NCBI GenBank assembly: GCA_001940725.1
Contig: MDVR01000039.1
Span: forward strand, 39,447-55,472
Source: Candidatus Heimdallarchaeota archaeon LC_2
GTDB lineage: Archaea > Asgardarchaeota > Heimdallarchaeia > Heimdallarchaeales > Kariarchaeaceae
Length of the DNA stretch: 16,026 nucleotides
Direction: 5' to 3'
Position 1 is the first letter of the stretch. Each line of letters starts with the position of its first letter. Position numbers and translations under genes: made by a program. Shown one piece after another: positions 7,813-15,120 of the stretch. The notes beneath the pieces were generated by a model that did not search any database, was not told where the DNA came from, and worked only from the letters and a program-made list of their open reading frames with translations.

Positions 7813-7893
7813 ATGAATGAAAAGGGAAACTCAGAGTTCAAAATTATTACAAATAGTCAAAGTAAATTGGTTTATTTATTAAACGTGAAATGA
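7813..7893 (+). CDS. possible 26-codon leader peptide overlapping the nuclease start
   Basis: An ATG-started 26-codon frame whose TGA overlaps the nuclease ATG as ATGA, an arrangement typical of translational coupling. The inferred transcription start falls at about its ATG, so it could be read as a leaderless message. The peptide matches nothing I recognise. In such AT-rich DNA a frame this short can arise by chance, so this is a low-confidence call. Confidence 0.25.
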   Translation: MNEKGNSEFKIITNSQSKLVYLLNVK

Positions 7894-8633
7894 ATATTAA
7901 CATAATGGAATTACCCGATTGGTTAGGTTCTGATGATCTTTCATTAGAGGTGAATCCATATTTATCATTAATCAAAAAGGTTTTTGGAATTAATGATGAT
8001 ATATTTTATGATGAAATTGAAAGAAAAATTAATTTAAATATGTTTTCAGACAGTGAACGGGTGATATTAAAGAATTTAATTGAAACAAATGATTTAACGA
8101 AAAATTCCTTACTTATTTCAGCAATTCAATCTAATTGCCCAATAGATAAAATTACCAAATTAATTTCTTGGTTTGATTTTGAGAAGTTAACTGGAGTTAT
8201 TCTAGATAAATCTGGATGGGAGGTCAGCCTTAATTTCAGATATTTTGGTGAAGGAGGTCAAAATATTAATAGAAGCCGTTTTGAAGTGGATGTCTTTGCC
8301 TGGAAAAAACCATTTGTTCTATTGATAGACAATAAACGACATGCGAAAACATCTCCTTCATACCTAAATGATGCAATAGAAAAACAAAAAAAACGATTAT
8401 ACGAATTATTTGAAATGATACCAATAATTCATGAATTACCTGAAATGACTTGGACAAAAAAATGGGAAAAAGCTCTATTGGTACCATTAATAGTTACTTG
8501 GAAAGATCATGAAATAATTGATATTAACAATACACCGATTGTTTCTTCAAAATCTCTTCGAGATGTCATTACCAATTTTAGGTATTATTTCGATAATAAA
8601 TCATGGTTCCATTTAATTTGGGAACCGATTTGA
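7890..8633 (+). CDS. PD-(D/E)XK-superfamily nuclease-like protein
   Basis: A 247-residue soluble protein not assignable to a named family. The central part looks like a restriction-endonuclease/RecB-type nuclease core: FEKLTG with E99 in the first helix, FEVDVFAW with D134, then IDNKRH with D147 and K149 forming a (D/E)xK pair, and Q166 in the following helix (AIEKQKKRL). The segment VPLIVTW followed by PIVSSKSLRDVI resembles the last strand and helix of such folds. The first 95 residues are acidic and helical and may be a separate domain. DNA or RNA as substrate and any biological role (defence, repair) are open. No methyltransferase or helicase partner is encoded next to it. No Shine-Dalgarno precedes the ATG, whose first bases overlap the stop of a possible leader frame. 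Confidence 0.7.
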   Translation: MNINIMELPDWLGSDDLSLEVNPYLSLIKKVFGINDDIFYDEIERKINLNMFSDSERVILKNLIETNDLTKNSLLISAIQSNCPIDKITKLISWFDFEKLTGVILDKSGWEVSLNFRYFGEGGQNINRSRFEVDVFAWKKPFVLLIDNKRHAKTSPSYLNDAIEKQKKRLYELFEMIPIIHELPEMTWTKKWEKALLVPLIVTWKDHEIIDINNTPIVSSKSLRDVITNFRYYFDNKSWFHLIWEPI

Positions 8634-8667
8634 CTATGAATAAAAATATTCAATGATTCTTCTTCAA

Positions 8668-8681
8668 ATTAAAGCTTTAAT
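8668..8681. repeat. 14-base perfect palindrome upstream of the coiled-coil gene
   Basis: ATTAAAGCTTTAAT reads the same on both strands and lies about 20 bases before the TATA box at 8702-8710, a plausible operator position. Its left part belongs to a 12-base element, AAATTAAAGCTT (8666-8677), repeated upstream of the membrane protein gene. Confidence 0.45.
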
Positions 8682-8701
8682 ACTAAATTTTAAAATAAGA
8701 C

Positions 8702-8710
8702 CTTATAAAT
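8702..8710 (+). promoter_or_regulatory. TATA box for the coiled-coil/NYN operon
   Basis: CTTATAAAT preceded by an A-rich, BRE-like AAAATAAGA. It is centred about 45 bases ahead of the ATG at 8751, which allows a leader of about 20 bases. Confidence 0.55.
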
Positions 8711-8750
8711 AATTGATCAAATTCAAAATTAGAGAAATTGGTAAATTAGT

Positions 8751-10238
8751 ATGACTGAGATTGTTGCTTCCTCCCAAGTTAAGATTATTAGAGAGTCAAT
8801 ATTAGGTTTTCTAAAGTTGATGAATAAAGAAAAAAGACACATGGAACAGCAAATTCGTGAACGTAGTGAAGCAATTAAAAGCCAATTTTTCTCTCAAGGT
8901 GCAACACAATTTTCATATGCTCAAGTAAATGATTTGGGCTCACACTACAAAGATGAATATTTGCATTTTTACCAAAACTCTATACACATGAACCTATTGG
9001 CGAATTCAGCTACCTTCATTAGAAAAGCGATTGAATATGGATTTATTAATTCTGGAATCGTACAAGAAGAGTGGCTCTCTGCCTTCAACAGTATGCAAGA
9101 TCAACTAAATAGTTACGAAACTATGGCAAATCAATTAGATGACACTGAAAAATCATTAGTGGATCAAACTGATAAAATATCCCAATTGGAAGTTGGGGCT
9201 CAATTATCAAAAACAGATCTTGCTCATTTTGAAAATTTAATAGCCGAAAAAGATCAAACAATCAAAGAAAATGATCAAGAAATCCTAAATCTTTCTGAAG
9301 GACTCTCAAGAATGGAGAGCCAAGCGAATAATATGGGGCAAAATATGCTTCAAAATAGTATGACAATAGAAGAACTTCAAGGAGTTATCGGCGAAAAAGA
9401 CATTGAAATTAATGAATTACATAATAAATTACAGTCAACAGAAGCAAATGCTTCCGATATAGACTCACTTCGAGAGCAAAATCAATCAAGTCAAATGAAA
9501 ATTAGTGACCTTGAAAGTAAATTATCCTCTTCCTCAAGCAATTTAGTCGATCAAATGCAGAATAATTTAACAGAGGCTAGGGAGGATCTATTAAAAACTC
9601 GGAAGGAACTTGTTGACAAAAATGATGAAATCTACCAAATAAAACTCAAAAACGATGAAACTGATACAAGCTTCAAAAGACAAAAAGAGATTTTAGAAAC
9701 TTTAGAGACAAACTATAATCAGTTGAAATCCGAAAGAGATACCCGAGAAAGTGAAATATCTGAGATTAAGATAAAGAATGAAGATCTTGAATCAACTCTA
9801 CACACTTCTGATACAGAATTAAAAGAGTTAACAGTAAAACAAGAAACGATTAACACTGCCTTAGAACAATCTAAAGAGCAATTAGCTCAATTCGAAGGGA
9901 AGGCCGCAGTTTCTCAAGAAGAACAGAATCAAATTAATCGACAAGTCTCAGAAATGAATGCACAGCTAGCAAAAGCTAATTCTACACTTGACTACTTTAA
10001 GAAAATCCTAGTAAAAGATGTTAAATTCAAAACTTTATTATTTTTGGATTCAATAGGTGAAGAAGTCAGATTAGATAATCTTGCAAAAGGTATTGTATTC
10101 TCCCAGGAAACAGTACAACGTGCAATAATTGAATTAGCTGAAGATGGTTTTGCAACTACTCGGAAAGAAGGTAGATTTATTTACGTTTCAAAAGGTGCTC
10201 ATGAAAGTCCATTTTCATTGGCAGCAGCTTTTGCATAA
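8751..10238 (+). CDS. long coiled-coil protein with C-terminal winged helix-turn-helix
   Basis: A 495-residue protein with three parts. Residues 1-110 form a helical N-terminal region rich in charged and aromatic residues, without membrane segments. Residues of about 110-415 are a nearly continuous coiled coil, dense in Glu, Gln, Lys, Asn and Ser with regularly spaced Leu and Ile. Residues of about 421-482 look like a winged helix: FKTLLFLDSIGEEVRLDNLA, then SQETVQRAIIELAEDGF as recognition helix, then a RKEGRFIYVS wing. It has the layout of SMC-like or cytoskeletal proteins but no ATPase motif, so it is not an SMC. A role as a dimeric DNA-binding scaffold or regulator is inference. The NYN-domain gene follows after 18 bases, probably in the same transcript. 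I do not recognise a named family. Confidence 0.82.
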   Translation: MTEIVASSQVKIIRESILGFLKLMNKEKRHMEQQIRERSEAIKSQFFSQGATQFSYAQVNDLGSHYKDEYLHFYQNSIHMNLLANSATFIRKAIEYGFINSGIVQEEWLSAFNSMQDQLNSYETMANQLDDTEKSLVDQTDKISQLEVGAQLSKTDLAHFENLIAEKDQTIKENDQEILNLSEGLSRMESQANNMGQNMLQNSMTIEELQGVIGEKDIEINELHNKLQSTEANASDIDSLREQNQSSQMKISDLESKLSSSSSNLVDQMQNNLTEAREDLLKTRKELVDKNDEIYQIKLKNDETDTSFKRQKEILETLETNYNQLKSERDTRESEISEIKIKNEDLESTLHTSDTELKELTVKQETINTALEQSKEQLAQFEGKAAVSQEEQNQINRQVSEMNAQLAKANSTLDYFKKILVKDVKFKTLLFLDSIGEEVRLDNLAKGIVFSQETVQRAIIELAEDGFATTRKEGRFIYVSKGAHESPFSLAAAFA

Positions 10239-10256
10239 TTTATTTCAGTGTTAACT

Positions 10257-10790
10257 ATGACAGTCGCTACTAGTCCACATAAAGATAAGGATAATGCATT
10301 ACGTGAAGATGCATCTGATACTATTACTACAGAATCTGGGAATAAATGGCGTTCTCTAAAAAGCTTATTCCGAAGAGAGAAAAAGGTCGCTATCATTATT
10401 GATGGACCAAATTTACTTAGAAAGGTTGGAAACAAGCATATCAAAGTTGGGGATATTGATCAAGTCGCAGAGAATTTAGGGTCAATCAGCTCGAAGTATA
10501 TCATATTGAACCATCACGCTTCAAACAAGTTAATCGAAGCGATGTTAAATTCAGGATATTCTCCTATTGTTGAACGTGGTGATATCTATATTCGATTAAC
10601 CATGAAAGGTATTGAGACTTTAAATCGAAGTAAAATCGATATTTTACTAATAGGTTCTCGTGATGCAAGAATTGTTCCTCTTTTAATGACTGCAAGAGAG
10701 AAAGGTGTTGAAACAGCAATTGTTGGCTTTGATCCTGGTTTTTCTGTCGCATTGAAAAATGTGGCTGATTACGCATTCGAATTGAGATGA
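10257..10790 (+). CDS. NYN-domain protein (LabA/DUF88-like, TIGR00288-type archaeal family), putative RNase
   Basis: A 177-residue protein whose residues 43-177 form a PIN-like NYN domain. Acidic residues expected in the metal site are present: D49 in IIDGPNLL, D128 in KIDILLIGSRDA, and D136 in the same block. GVETAIVGFDPGFSVALKNVADYAFEL matches the usual last strands and helix of the fold. Family members are believed to cleave RNA with a divalent metal, but the substrate here is unknown. The first 42 residues are polar and basic and probably flexible. I chose the ATG at 10257; a GTG at 10248 would add three residues. It starts 18 bases after the stop of the coiled-coil/winged-helix gene, pointing to an operon in which that protein may localise or regulate the nuclease (inference). 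Confidence 0.87.
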   Translation: MTVATSPHKDKDNALREDASDTITTESGNKWRSLKSLFRREKKVAIIIDGPNLLRKVGNKHIKVGDIDQVAENLGSISSKYIILNHHASNKLIEAMLNSGYSPIVERGDIYIRLTMKGIETLNRSKIDILLIGSRDARIVPLLMTAREKGVETAIVGFDPGFSVALKNVADYAFELR

Positions 10791-10837
10791 AATATATTTA
10801 TTAGTTGCTAAATTAATTTGCTAATAATGTGTATCGT

Positions 10838-10851
10838 GGTCTCATGACACC
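10838..10851. repeat. imperfect palindrome in intergenic region
   Basis: GGTCTCATGACACC is symmetric apart from one mismatched pair around a TCATGA core. It lies just before a copy of the 12-base AAATTAAAGCTT element (10853-10864), upstream of the membrane protein promoter. A direct repeat, TTGCTAA, occurs slightly further upstream (about 10805 and 10819). Confidence 0.3.
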
Positions 10852-10852
10852 T

Positions 10853-10864
10853 AAATTAAAGCTT
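10853..10864 (+). promoter_or_regulatory. second copy of a 12-base upstream element
   Basis: AAATTAAAGCTT is identical to positions 8666-8677. The two copies begin 83 and 85 bases ahead of their respective start codons (10936 and 8751). This suggests a shared control element for the two genes. Confidence 0.4.
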
Positions 10865-10896
10865 CATTGATTTTGTTACCCTCTCAGTAGGAACTC

Positions 10897-10905
10897 TTTT
10901 TATAT
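10897..10905 (+). promoter_or_regulatory. TATA box for the membrane protein gene
   Basis: TTTTTATAT-type tract centred about 35 bases ahead of the ATG at 10936. A GAGG ribosome site at 10928-10931 lies 4 bases before the ATG. Confidence 0.5.
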
Positions 10906-10935
10906 GTGTTCTACTCTTGTAATAAATGAGGAAAC

Positions 10936-12213
10936 ATGGCAAATTCCGATGAAATCACCTTGACTCGCGCCCTATACGGTTTGACCAAAAATACCGCTAA
11001 ACTTGCATTCATATTTCTAATAATCTCCGCAATTTTAATTTCAATCACTTATAATGATGCAGATCCCAGTTTCAGTACTCATACTCTTGTTAATAATGAA
11101 GAAAAATTGCTTTATAGTTTCCATGTATCAGAAGGCGATTCAGAATTACACCTTGGATATTTTACGGCTGATGATCTTACAGCCGTAGATTATATTGATT
11201 TTAGGATACAAATGAAAGTAGTGGGGGAATCACAAGTAATTTATGAAGATATAATTTTTAGTCAATCTACTCAATACTATCAAGATTTATCTTTGGAAAG
11301 TGGCGATTATCAGGTTGTTGCCACCCTTCACTTGAAATCTACAGCCGATCCAAATACAAGAATTGACATTGTTTCTGGTTATGGTAATTTAAATTTAGTT
11401 TTAGCCGCTCTATCAATTCTAGCCTTAGTTATTGGTTCCATATCTCTAGGATTATTTTTTGCACTATTACCTTTTACAATATTTGTATTAATATTAAATG
11501 GAATTAATAAACCAAAGGCGAAGAAGCAATCTTACTCTGAAACAATTGAACCTCGAGTATCTCATTCAATTAATCAATCACAAACTAAAGATATAGAACC
11601 TGTTACTCAACAAGAATTTAGTAGACCATATAGATTTGAGCCTAATTCATTTGCCTCAAAATTAACGGCAAAAGATTGGACATGGCTGATAATAGCTTTA
11701 TTATCTTTTATTGGATTTATATTTTCACCAGACTCACCATTCTTGTTTTTCTCAATAATAATTACTGCAGTTATTATCTACTCCGTTTCTGAGAGAGAAA
11801 AAACTAAATATCGAATATTGATTTTATTGAAGACTAATAAAACTACATCAGTCGCTTTCTTATCAAGACAACTAGGTAAAAAAGAAAAATATGTAATTAA
11901 AATTCTTCAAATTATGATATTGGATGAAGGAATACCAATTGTATTGAATTTGTCTAGTAATCGAGTTCAAGCTATTGGGGATTTGGGTCCATTTATCAAA
12001 GATAATCAAAGAGTGTATCATCCAGTAACAGCACAAACAGATGAATCAGAAATACCTCCACAAATTTCTGAAATTCTTGAACCTGTTGAACAAATAGATC
12101 CTATTGAAGCTCAACCACAAAATAGTGAAATCACATCGCATTGTACTGCATGTGGTGAACCATTAATTGGCGATACCAAATATTGTTACATCTGTGGTCA
12201 AAAAACAATTTGA
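10936..12213 (+). CDS. multi-pass membrane protein with cytoplasmic winged-helix-like domain and C-terminal zinc ribbon
   Basis: A 425-residue modular protein of unknown function. Domains in order: a membrane segment at about 22-38; a beta-rich, probably external domain at about 41-150 (many alternating polar and aromatic residues, ending with SGDYQVVATLHL); a hydrophobic stretch at about 152-188 long enough for one or two passes; a polar linker (190-245); two further membrane segments (about 249-264 and 268-284); and a winged-helix-like region (about 288-350, TKYRILILLKTNKTTSVAFL then a helix KYVIKILQIMI). A Pro/Gln/Glu-rich tail leads to a zinc ribbon with C403, C406, C417 and C420 (CTAC and CYIC). 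The layout suggests a membrane sensor linked to a nucleic-acid- or protein-binding cytoplasmic part; this is inference. It has its own promoter. Chimeras of this kind seem frequent in Asgard archaea, to my knowledge, but are poorly characterised. Confidence 0.82.
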   Translation: MANSDEITLTRALYGLTKNTAKLAFIFLIISAILISITYNDADPSFSTHTLVNNEEKLLYSFHVSEGDSELHLGYFTADDLTAVDYIDFRIQMKVVGESQVIYEDIIFSQSTQYYQDLSLESGDYQVVATLHLKSTADPNTRIDIVSGYGNLNLVLAALSILALVIGSISLGLFFALLPFTIFVLILNGINKPKAKKQSYSETIEPRVSHSINQSQTKDIEPVTQQEFSRPYRFEPNSFASKLTAKDWTWLIIALLSFIGFIFSPDSPFLFFSIIITAVIIYSVSEREKTKYRILILLKTNKTTSVAFLSRQLGKKEKYVIKILQIMILDEGIPIVLNLSSNRVQAIGDLGPFIKDNQRVYHPVTAQTDESEIPPQISEILEPVEQIDPIEAQPQNSEITSHCTACGEPLIGDTKYCYICGQKTI

Positions 12214-12306
12214 TAGATCTTCTAAAAAAACATAAGTCAAAATCATTTCTTAGCCATTGATACATACTTATCGTAATTAACGTTGTTAGATAATTATTTT
12301 TAATAA

Positions 12307-12313
12307 TTTATAT
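12307..12313 (+). promoter_or_regulatory. TATA box for sucCD
   Basis: TTTATAT follows a 7-bp A/T inverted repeat (12292-12308). It is centred about 50 bases ahead of the ATG at 12360, giving a leader of about 25 bases. The region 12214-12290 shows no other feature. Confidence 0.5.
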
Positions 12314-12359
12314 CGTGACTAACAAAACAATTTTCTTTAATTAGTTGATCCTAAATCAG

Positions 12360-13505
12360 ATGCCATTAATATTAGAATTTGAGGGTAAACAGATTTTTAA
12401 TAAATATAAAATCCCACTACTTGAAAATAAGCTTGTAACATCAGCAGAAGAGGCAAAAGAGACCGCTGTTAATATGGGATTTCCTGTAATAATAAAAGCA
12501 CAGGTATTTTCGGGTGGTCGAGGTAAAAGGGGATTGATTAAACTTGCAAAAACACCAGAAGAAGTAATTCAGCATTCAATCGATATTCTTAGCAAAGAAT
12601 CAGATAATCGTCCAGTTACTCATCTTCTTGTAGAAAAAGGAGCCAATATCGAAAATGAATATTTTATTTCAATGGTTTTTGATATGGCTTCGTTAGATCT
12701 TCTAATTCTCTTCTCCGTTGAGGGTGGTGTGGATATCGAAACTCTTGCTGAAGAAAGACCGGAAGCAATCGATCGAATTAATATACCATTTGGAAGTGAT
12801 ATTTATCCATTTCAATTCTTCTCAACATTGGCAAAAAGAGGATTAACTGGTTCAATAAAAATTAAAATCGCTTCAATTATTGCTACTTTAGCCACAATGA
12901 TGCAAAAAGAAGATTTACAACTTGCAGAGATCAATCCCCTTGTGTTAACCAAGGAAGGTGAGGTCATTGCATTGGATGCAAGAGTTATCGTTGATGATGA
13001 TGCTCAATTCAGACATCCAGATCGAAAGGAATTTCTCTCAGAGACTACAAGATATACTCCTTCAGAGATCGATGCAAGAGAAAATGGTTTAGCATATGTT
13101 GATCTTGGTGGAGATGTAGGAATGTTATCTGTTGGGGCAGGATTAGGGATGGCCACCGCTGATTTAATTGAAGTCTTCGGCGGCACTCCTAGAAACTTTC
13201 TGGATGTTGGTGGTGGAGCCTCAGAAGATAAGGTGGAGAGCGCATTGCGAATAATGGTCAAAGATACCGGATTAAAATCAATTTTGATAAATGCCTTTGG
13301 TGGTATTACAAGATTGGATGAAATTGCTAGAGGTATATTAATTGCAATAGAAAAACAAAATATTCAGATTCCCATTATAATTCGGCTAATGGGTACAAAT
13401 TATAAAGAAGGTATAGAAATTTTAAAGGAAGCAGGATACGAGGCTTATGAAGAGATGGAGCCTGCAATTGAAGCAGCAGTAAAAGCTTCAAAAGGAGGCT
13501 TATAA
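12360..13505 (+). CDS. sucC: succinyl-CoA synthetase (ADP-forming) beta subunit
   Basis: The beta subunit binds the nucleotide and, with the alpha subunit, interconverts succinyl-CoA plus ADP (or GDP) and phosphate with succinate, CoA and ATP (GTP), the substrate-level phosphorylation step of the TCA cycle. Over 381 residues it has an N-terminal ATP-grasp domain with K46 and SGGRGKRG (51-58) and the AEINPLV block (189-195) with a metal-ligand acidic pair. The C-terminal ligase domain has GAGLGMATADLI (259-270), FLDVGGGA (280-287) and NAFGGITR (311-318). The ATG at 12360 gives the standard N-terminus; a TTG at 12345 would add five residues. The last codons contain the ribosome site for sucD, whose ATG follows the stop by one base. 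Specificity for ATP over GTP is not decidable here. Confidence 0.95.
   Translation: MPLILEFEGKQIFNKYKIPLLENKLVTSAEEAKETAVNMGFPVIIKAQVFSGGRGKRGLIKLAKTPEEVIQHSIDILSKESDNRPVTHLLVEKGANIENEYFISMVFDMASLDLLILFSVEGGVDIETLAEERPEAIDRINIPFGSDIYPFQFFSTLAKRGLTGSIKIKIASIIATLATMMQKEDLQLAEINPLVLTKEGEVIALDARVIVDDDAQFRHPDRKEFLSETTRYTPSEIDARENGLAYVDLGGDVGMLSVGAGLGMATADLIEVFGGTPRNFLDVGGGASEDKVESALRIMVKDTGLKSILINAFGGITRLDEIARGILIAIEKQNIQIPIIIRLMGTNYKEGIEILKEAGYEAYEEMEPAIEAAVKASKGGL
13491..13498 (+). promoter_or_regulatory. strong Shine-Dalgarno for sucD
   Basis: AAAGGAGG inside the last codons of sucC, 8 bases before the sucD ATG. It indicates that internal genes of operons here use Shine-Dalgarno initiation. 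Confidence 0.75.
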
Positions 13506-13506
13506 A

Positions 13507-14358
13507 ATGGTCTTACTAGATTCTACAACCAAAGTGATAGTTCAAGGAATTACTGGTTATCAAGGCGAATATCATGCGAATCTTATGCGTGATTATGGTA
13601 CTCAAGTCGTAGGTGGAGTTCGACCTGGGAAAGGAGGTCAAGAAGTAAGCGGGTTTCCTATTTTTGATTCTGTAAAGGAGGCAAGGGATACAACAGGTGC
13701 AACTGCCAGTGTTATCTTTGTACCAGCTAAATTTGTGAAAGTTGCAGGAATTGAGGCTATTCTAGCCGGAATTAAATTGCTTGTTATTGTAACTGAAGGA
13801 GTACCTGTATCTGATACAATGTATTTAATTAATTTAGCTCGTAAAAATAATACCTCAATGTTGGGTCCTAATTGTCCTGGTTTAATTGTCCCTGGACACG
13901 CAAAAATTGGAATCATTCCCGTGAATATTGTTAAGGAAGGAAATGTGGGAGTCGTTTCAAGAAGTGGTACTTTAACTTATGAAGTAATTCATCAACTAAC
14001 GCTTGCAGGGATGGGTCAATCTACATGTATTGGAATTGGAGGAGATGCCACAAAGGGGCTTAATTTTGTTGAGGCTTTAACGCTTTTTCAAAACGATCCT
14101 AATACTGAAAAAATAGTAATGTTGGGTGAAATTGGTGGAAATGCTGAAGAACTAGCTGCAACCTATATTAAAGAAAATGTCACCAAGCCAGTTGTTGCAT
14201 TTATAGCTGGTAAAACTGCCAAAGAAGGTAAAACAATGGGTCATGCAGGTGCAATTGTTCATGGTAATACTGGAACTGCTGCAGGTAAAATCAATGCTTT
14301 AGAATCGGTCGGAGTAAAAGTTGCAACCAAAATATCTGAAATACCAGATCTCTTTTAA
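13507..14358 (+). CDS. sucD: succinyl-CoA synthetase alpha subunit
   Basis: This subunit binds CoA and carries the histidine that is phosphorylated during turnover. The 283 residues include the CoA-binding GITGYQGEYH near the N-terminus, the VRPGKGG loop, LGPNCPGLI, SRSGTLTYE, the GIGGDATKG block and GHAGAI with the active-site H246, the same position as in the E. coli enzyme. Length and motifs are those of a complete family member. It directly follows sucC and is convergent with livF, with 33 bases between the stop codons. Confidence 0.96.
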   Translation: MVLLDSTTKVIVQGITGYQGEYHANLMRDYGTQVVGGVRPGKGGQEVSGFPIFDSVKEARDTTGATASVIFVPAKFVKVAGIEAILAGIKLLVIVTEGVPVSDTMYLINLARKNNTSMLGPNCPGLIVPGHAKIGIIPVNIVKEGNVGVVSRSGTLTYEVIHQLTLAGMGQSTCIGIGGDATKGLNFVEALTLFQNDPNTEKIVMLGEIGGNAEELAATYIKENVTKPVVAFIAGKTAKEGKTMGHAGAIVHGNTGTAAGKINALESVGVKVATKISEIPDLF

Positions 14359-14372
14359 TCAGTGCCTTTTGT

Positions 14373-14386
14373 ATAAAAAAGAAAAT
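14373..14386 (-). terminator. T-rich terminator-like tract after livF
   Basis: On the minus strand the bases after the livF stop run into a TTTTCTTTTTT tract, the type of oligo-T stretch at which archaeal RNA polymerase stops. No stem is needed or seen. It lies between the convergent sucD and livF genes. Confidence 0.4.
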
Positions 14387-14391
14387 TATTT

Positions 14392-15117
14392 TTAATTGTT
14401 ATCAGCAAACCCAAGGAAATATTCATTGATTTTTGGATCATTTAAAATTGCATTAGCATTATCTTCATGTACCACTTTTCCATTCGCAAAGATATAACCT
14501 CGGTCTGATCTTTTTAATGAAGATCTAGCATTCTGCTCAACTAAAAGAATCGTTACTCCACTATCTCTTAATTCTTCGATTTTATCTAGGATCATACTTA
14601 CATAAACGGGGCTTAATGCTGCTGTTGGTTCGTCGAGGATAAGCATCTTTGGTTTTGCCATTAGAGCTCTACCTAATGCCAACATCTGCCGTTGACCACC
14701 TGATAAAGTATTTGCTAAATCTTTCCTCCTTGGTTTTAAATCTTCAAAGATACTATATACATTTTCTATATCATCTGTTAGGTCATGATTGAATATGTAG
14801 GCACCCATTTCAAGATTCTCTGTGATAGTCATATTTGGAAAAATATTGTTGACCTGCGGAACATAAGCCATCCCATTTTTTACTAACACGTCGGTCTTTT
14901 CTCTATTAATTAAATTTGATTGATAATAGACATCACCAGAATAATATGTTGCTAAACCAAAAACAATTTTAAGGAAAGTTGACTTACCACTTCCGTTTGG
15001 ACCAATAACAGTAACAAATTCTTGAGGTTTAATGGTCAAATCTATCCCATTAATTATCTGGATACTACCATATCCTCCTTGTAATTCTTTTACTTCAAGT
15101 ATATATTTCTGATTCAT
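14392..15117 (-). CDS. livF: branched-chain amino acid-type ABC transporter ATP-binding protein LivF
   Basis: One of two ATPases driving a LivHM-type importer at the cytoplasmic face of the membrane. The 241 residues contain Walker A GPNGSGKST (39-47), Q-loop VPQ (Q88), signature LSGGQRQM (138-145), Walker B LILDEP (159-164) and VEQN (193-196), where Gln occupies the switch-histidine position, a hallmark of LivF. It starts 3 bases after the livG stop; its Shine-Dalgarno AGGAGA (15125-15130) lies in the last codons of livG. The substrate could be branched-chain amino acids, urea or other amides. The binding protein and the LivH permease are outside the window. Confidence 0.92.
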   Translation of the reverse strand: MNQKYILEVKELQGGYGSIQIINGIDLTIKPQEFVTVIGPNGSGKSTFLKIVFGLATYYSGDVYYQSNLINREKTDVLVKNGMAYVPQVNNIFPNMTITENLEMGAYIFNHDLTDDIENVYSIFEDLKPRRKDLANTLSGGQRQMLALGRALMAKPKMLILDEPTAALSPVYVSMILDKIEELRDSGVTILLVEQNARSSLKRSDRGYIFANGKVVHEDNANAILNDPKINEYFLGFADNN

Positions 15118-15120
15118 TTT

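Larger units (their letters stand above)
7558..7889. other. 332-base divergent intergenic region
   Basis: This is the only gene-free stretch over 300 bases. It holds the GTPase promoter at its left end, a perfect 7-bp inverted repeat (7721-7740), a TTAAAGCT element next to a TATA-like tract (7772-7790), and a 26-codon reading frame (7813-7893) that overlaps the nuclease start. Nothing tRNA-like or CRISPR-like is seen in it. Confidence 0.6.

Noticed and set aside
10791..10935. Possible small RNA gene in the 145-base gap
   Set aside because: Only a short direct repeat, one imperfect palindrome and the next gene's promoter are seen; no stable GC-rich stem supports an RNA gene.
12292..12308. AATTATT/AATAATT inverted repeat as a terminator or operator
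   Set aside because: It is made only of A and T next to the sucC TATA box, so it is weak evidence for anything beyond the promoter.
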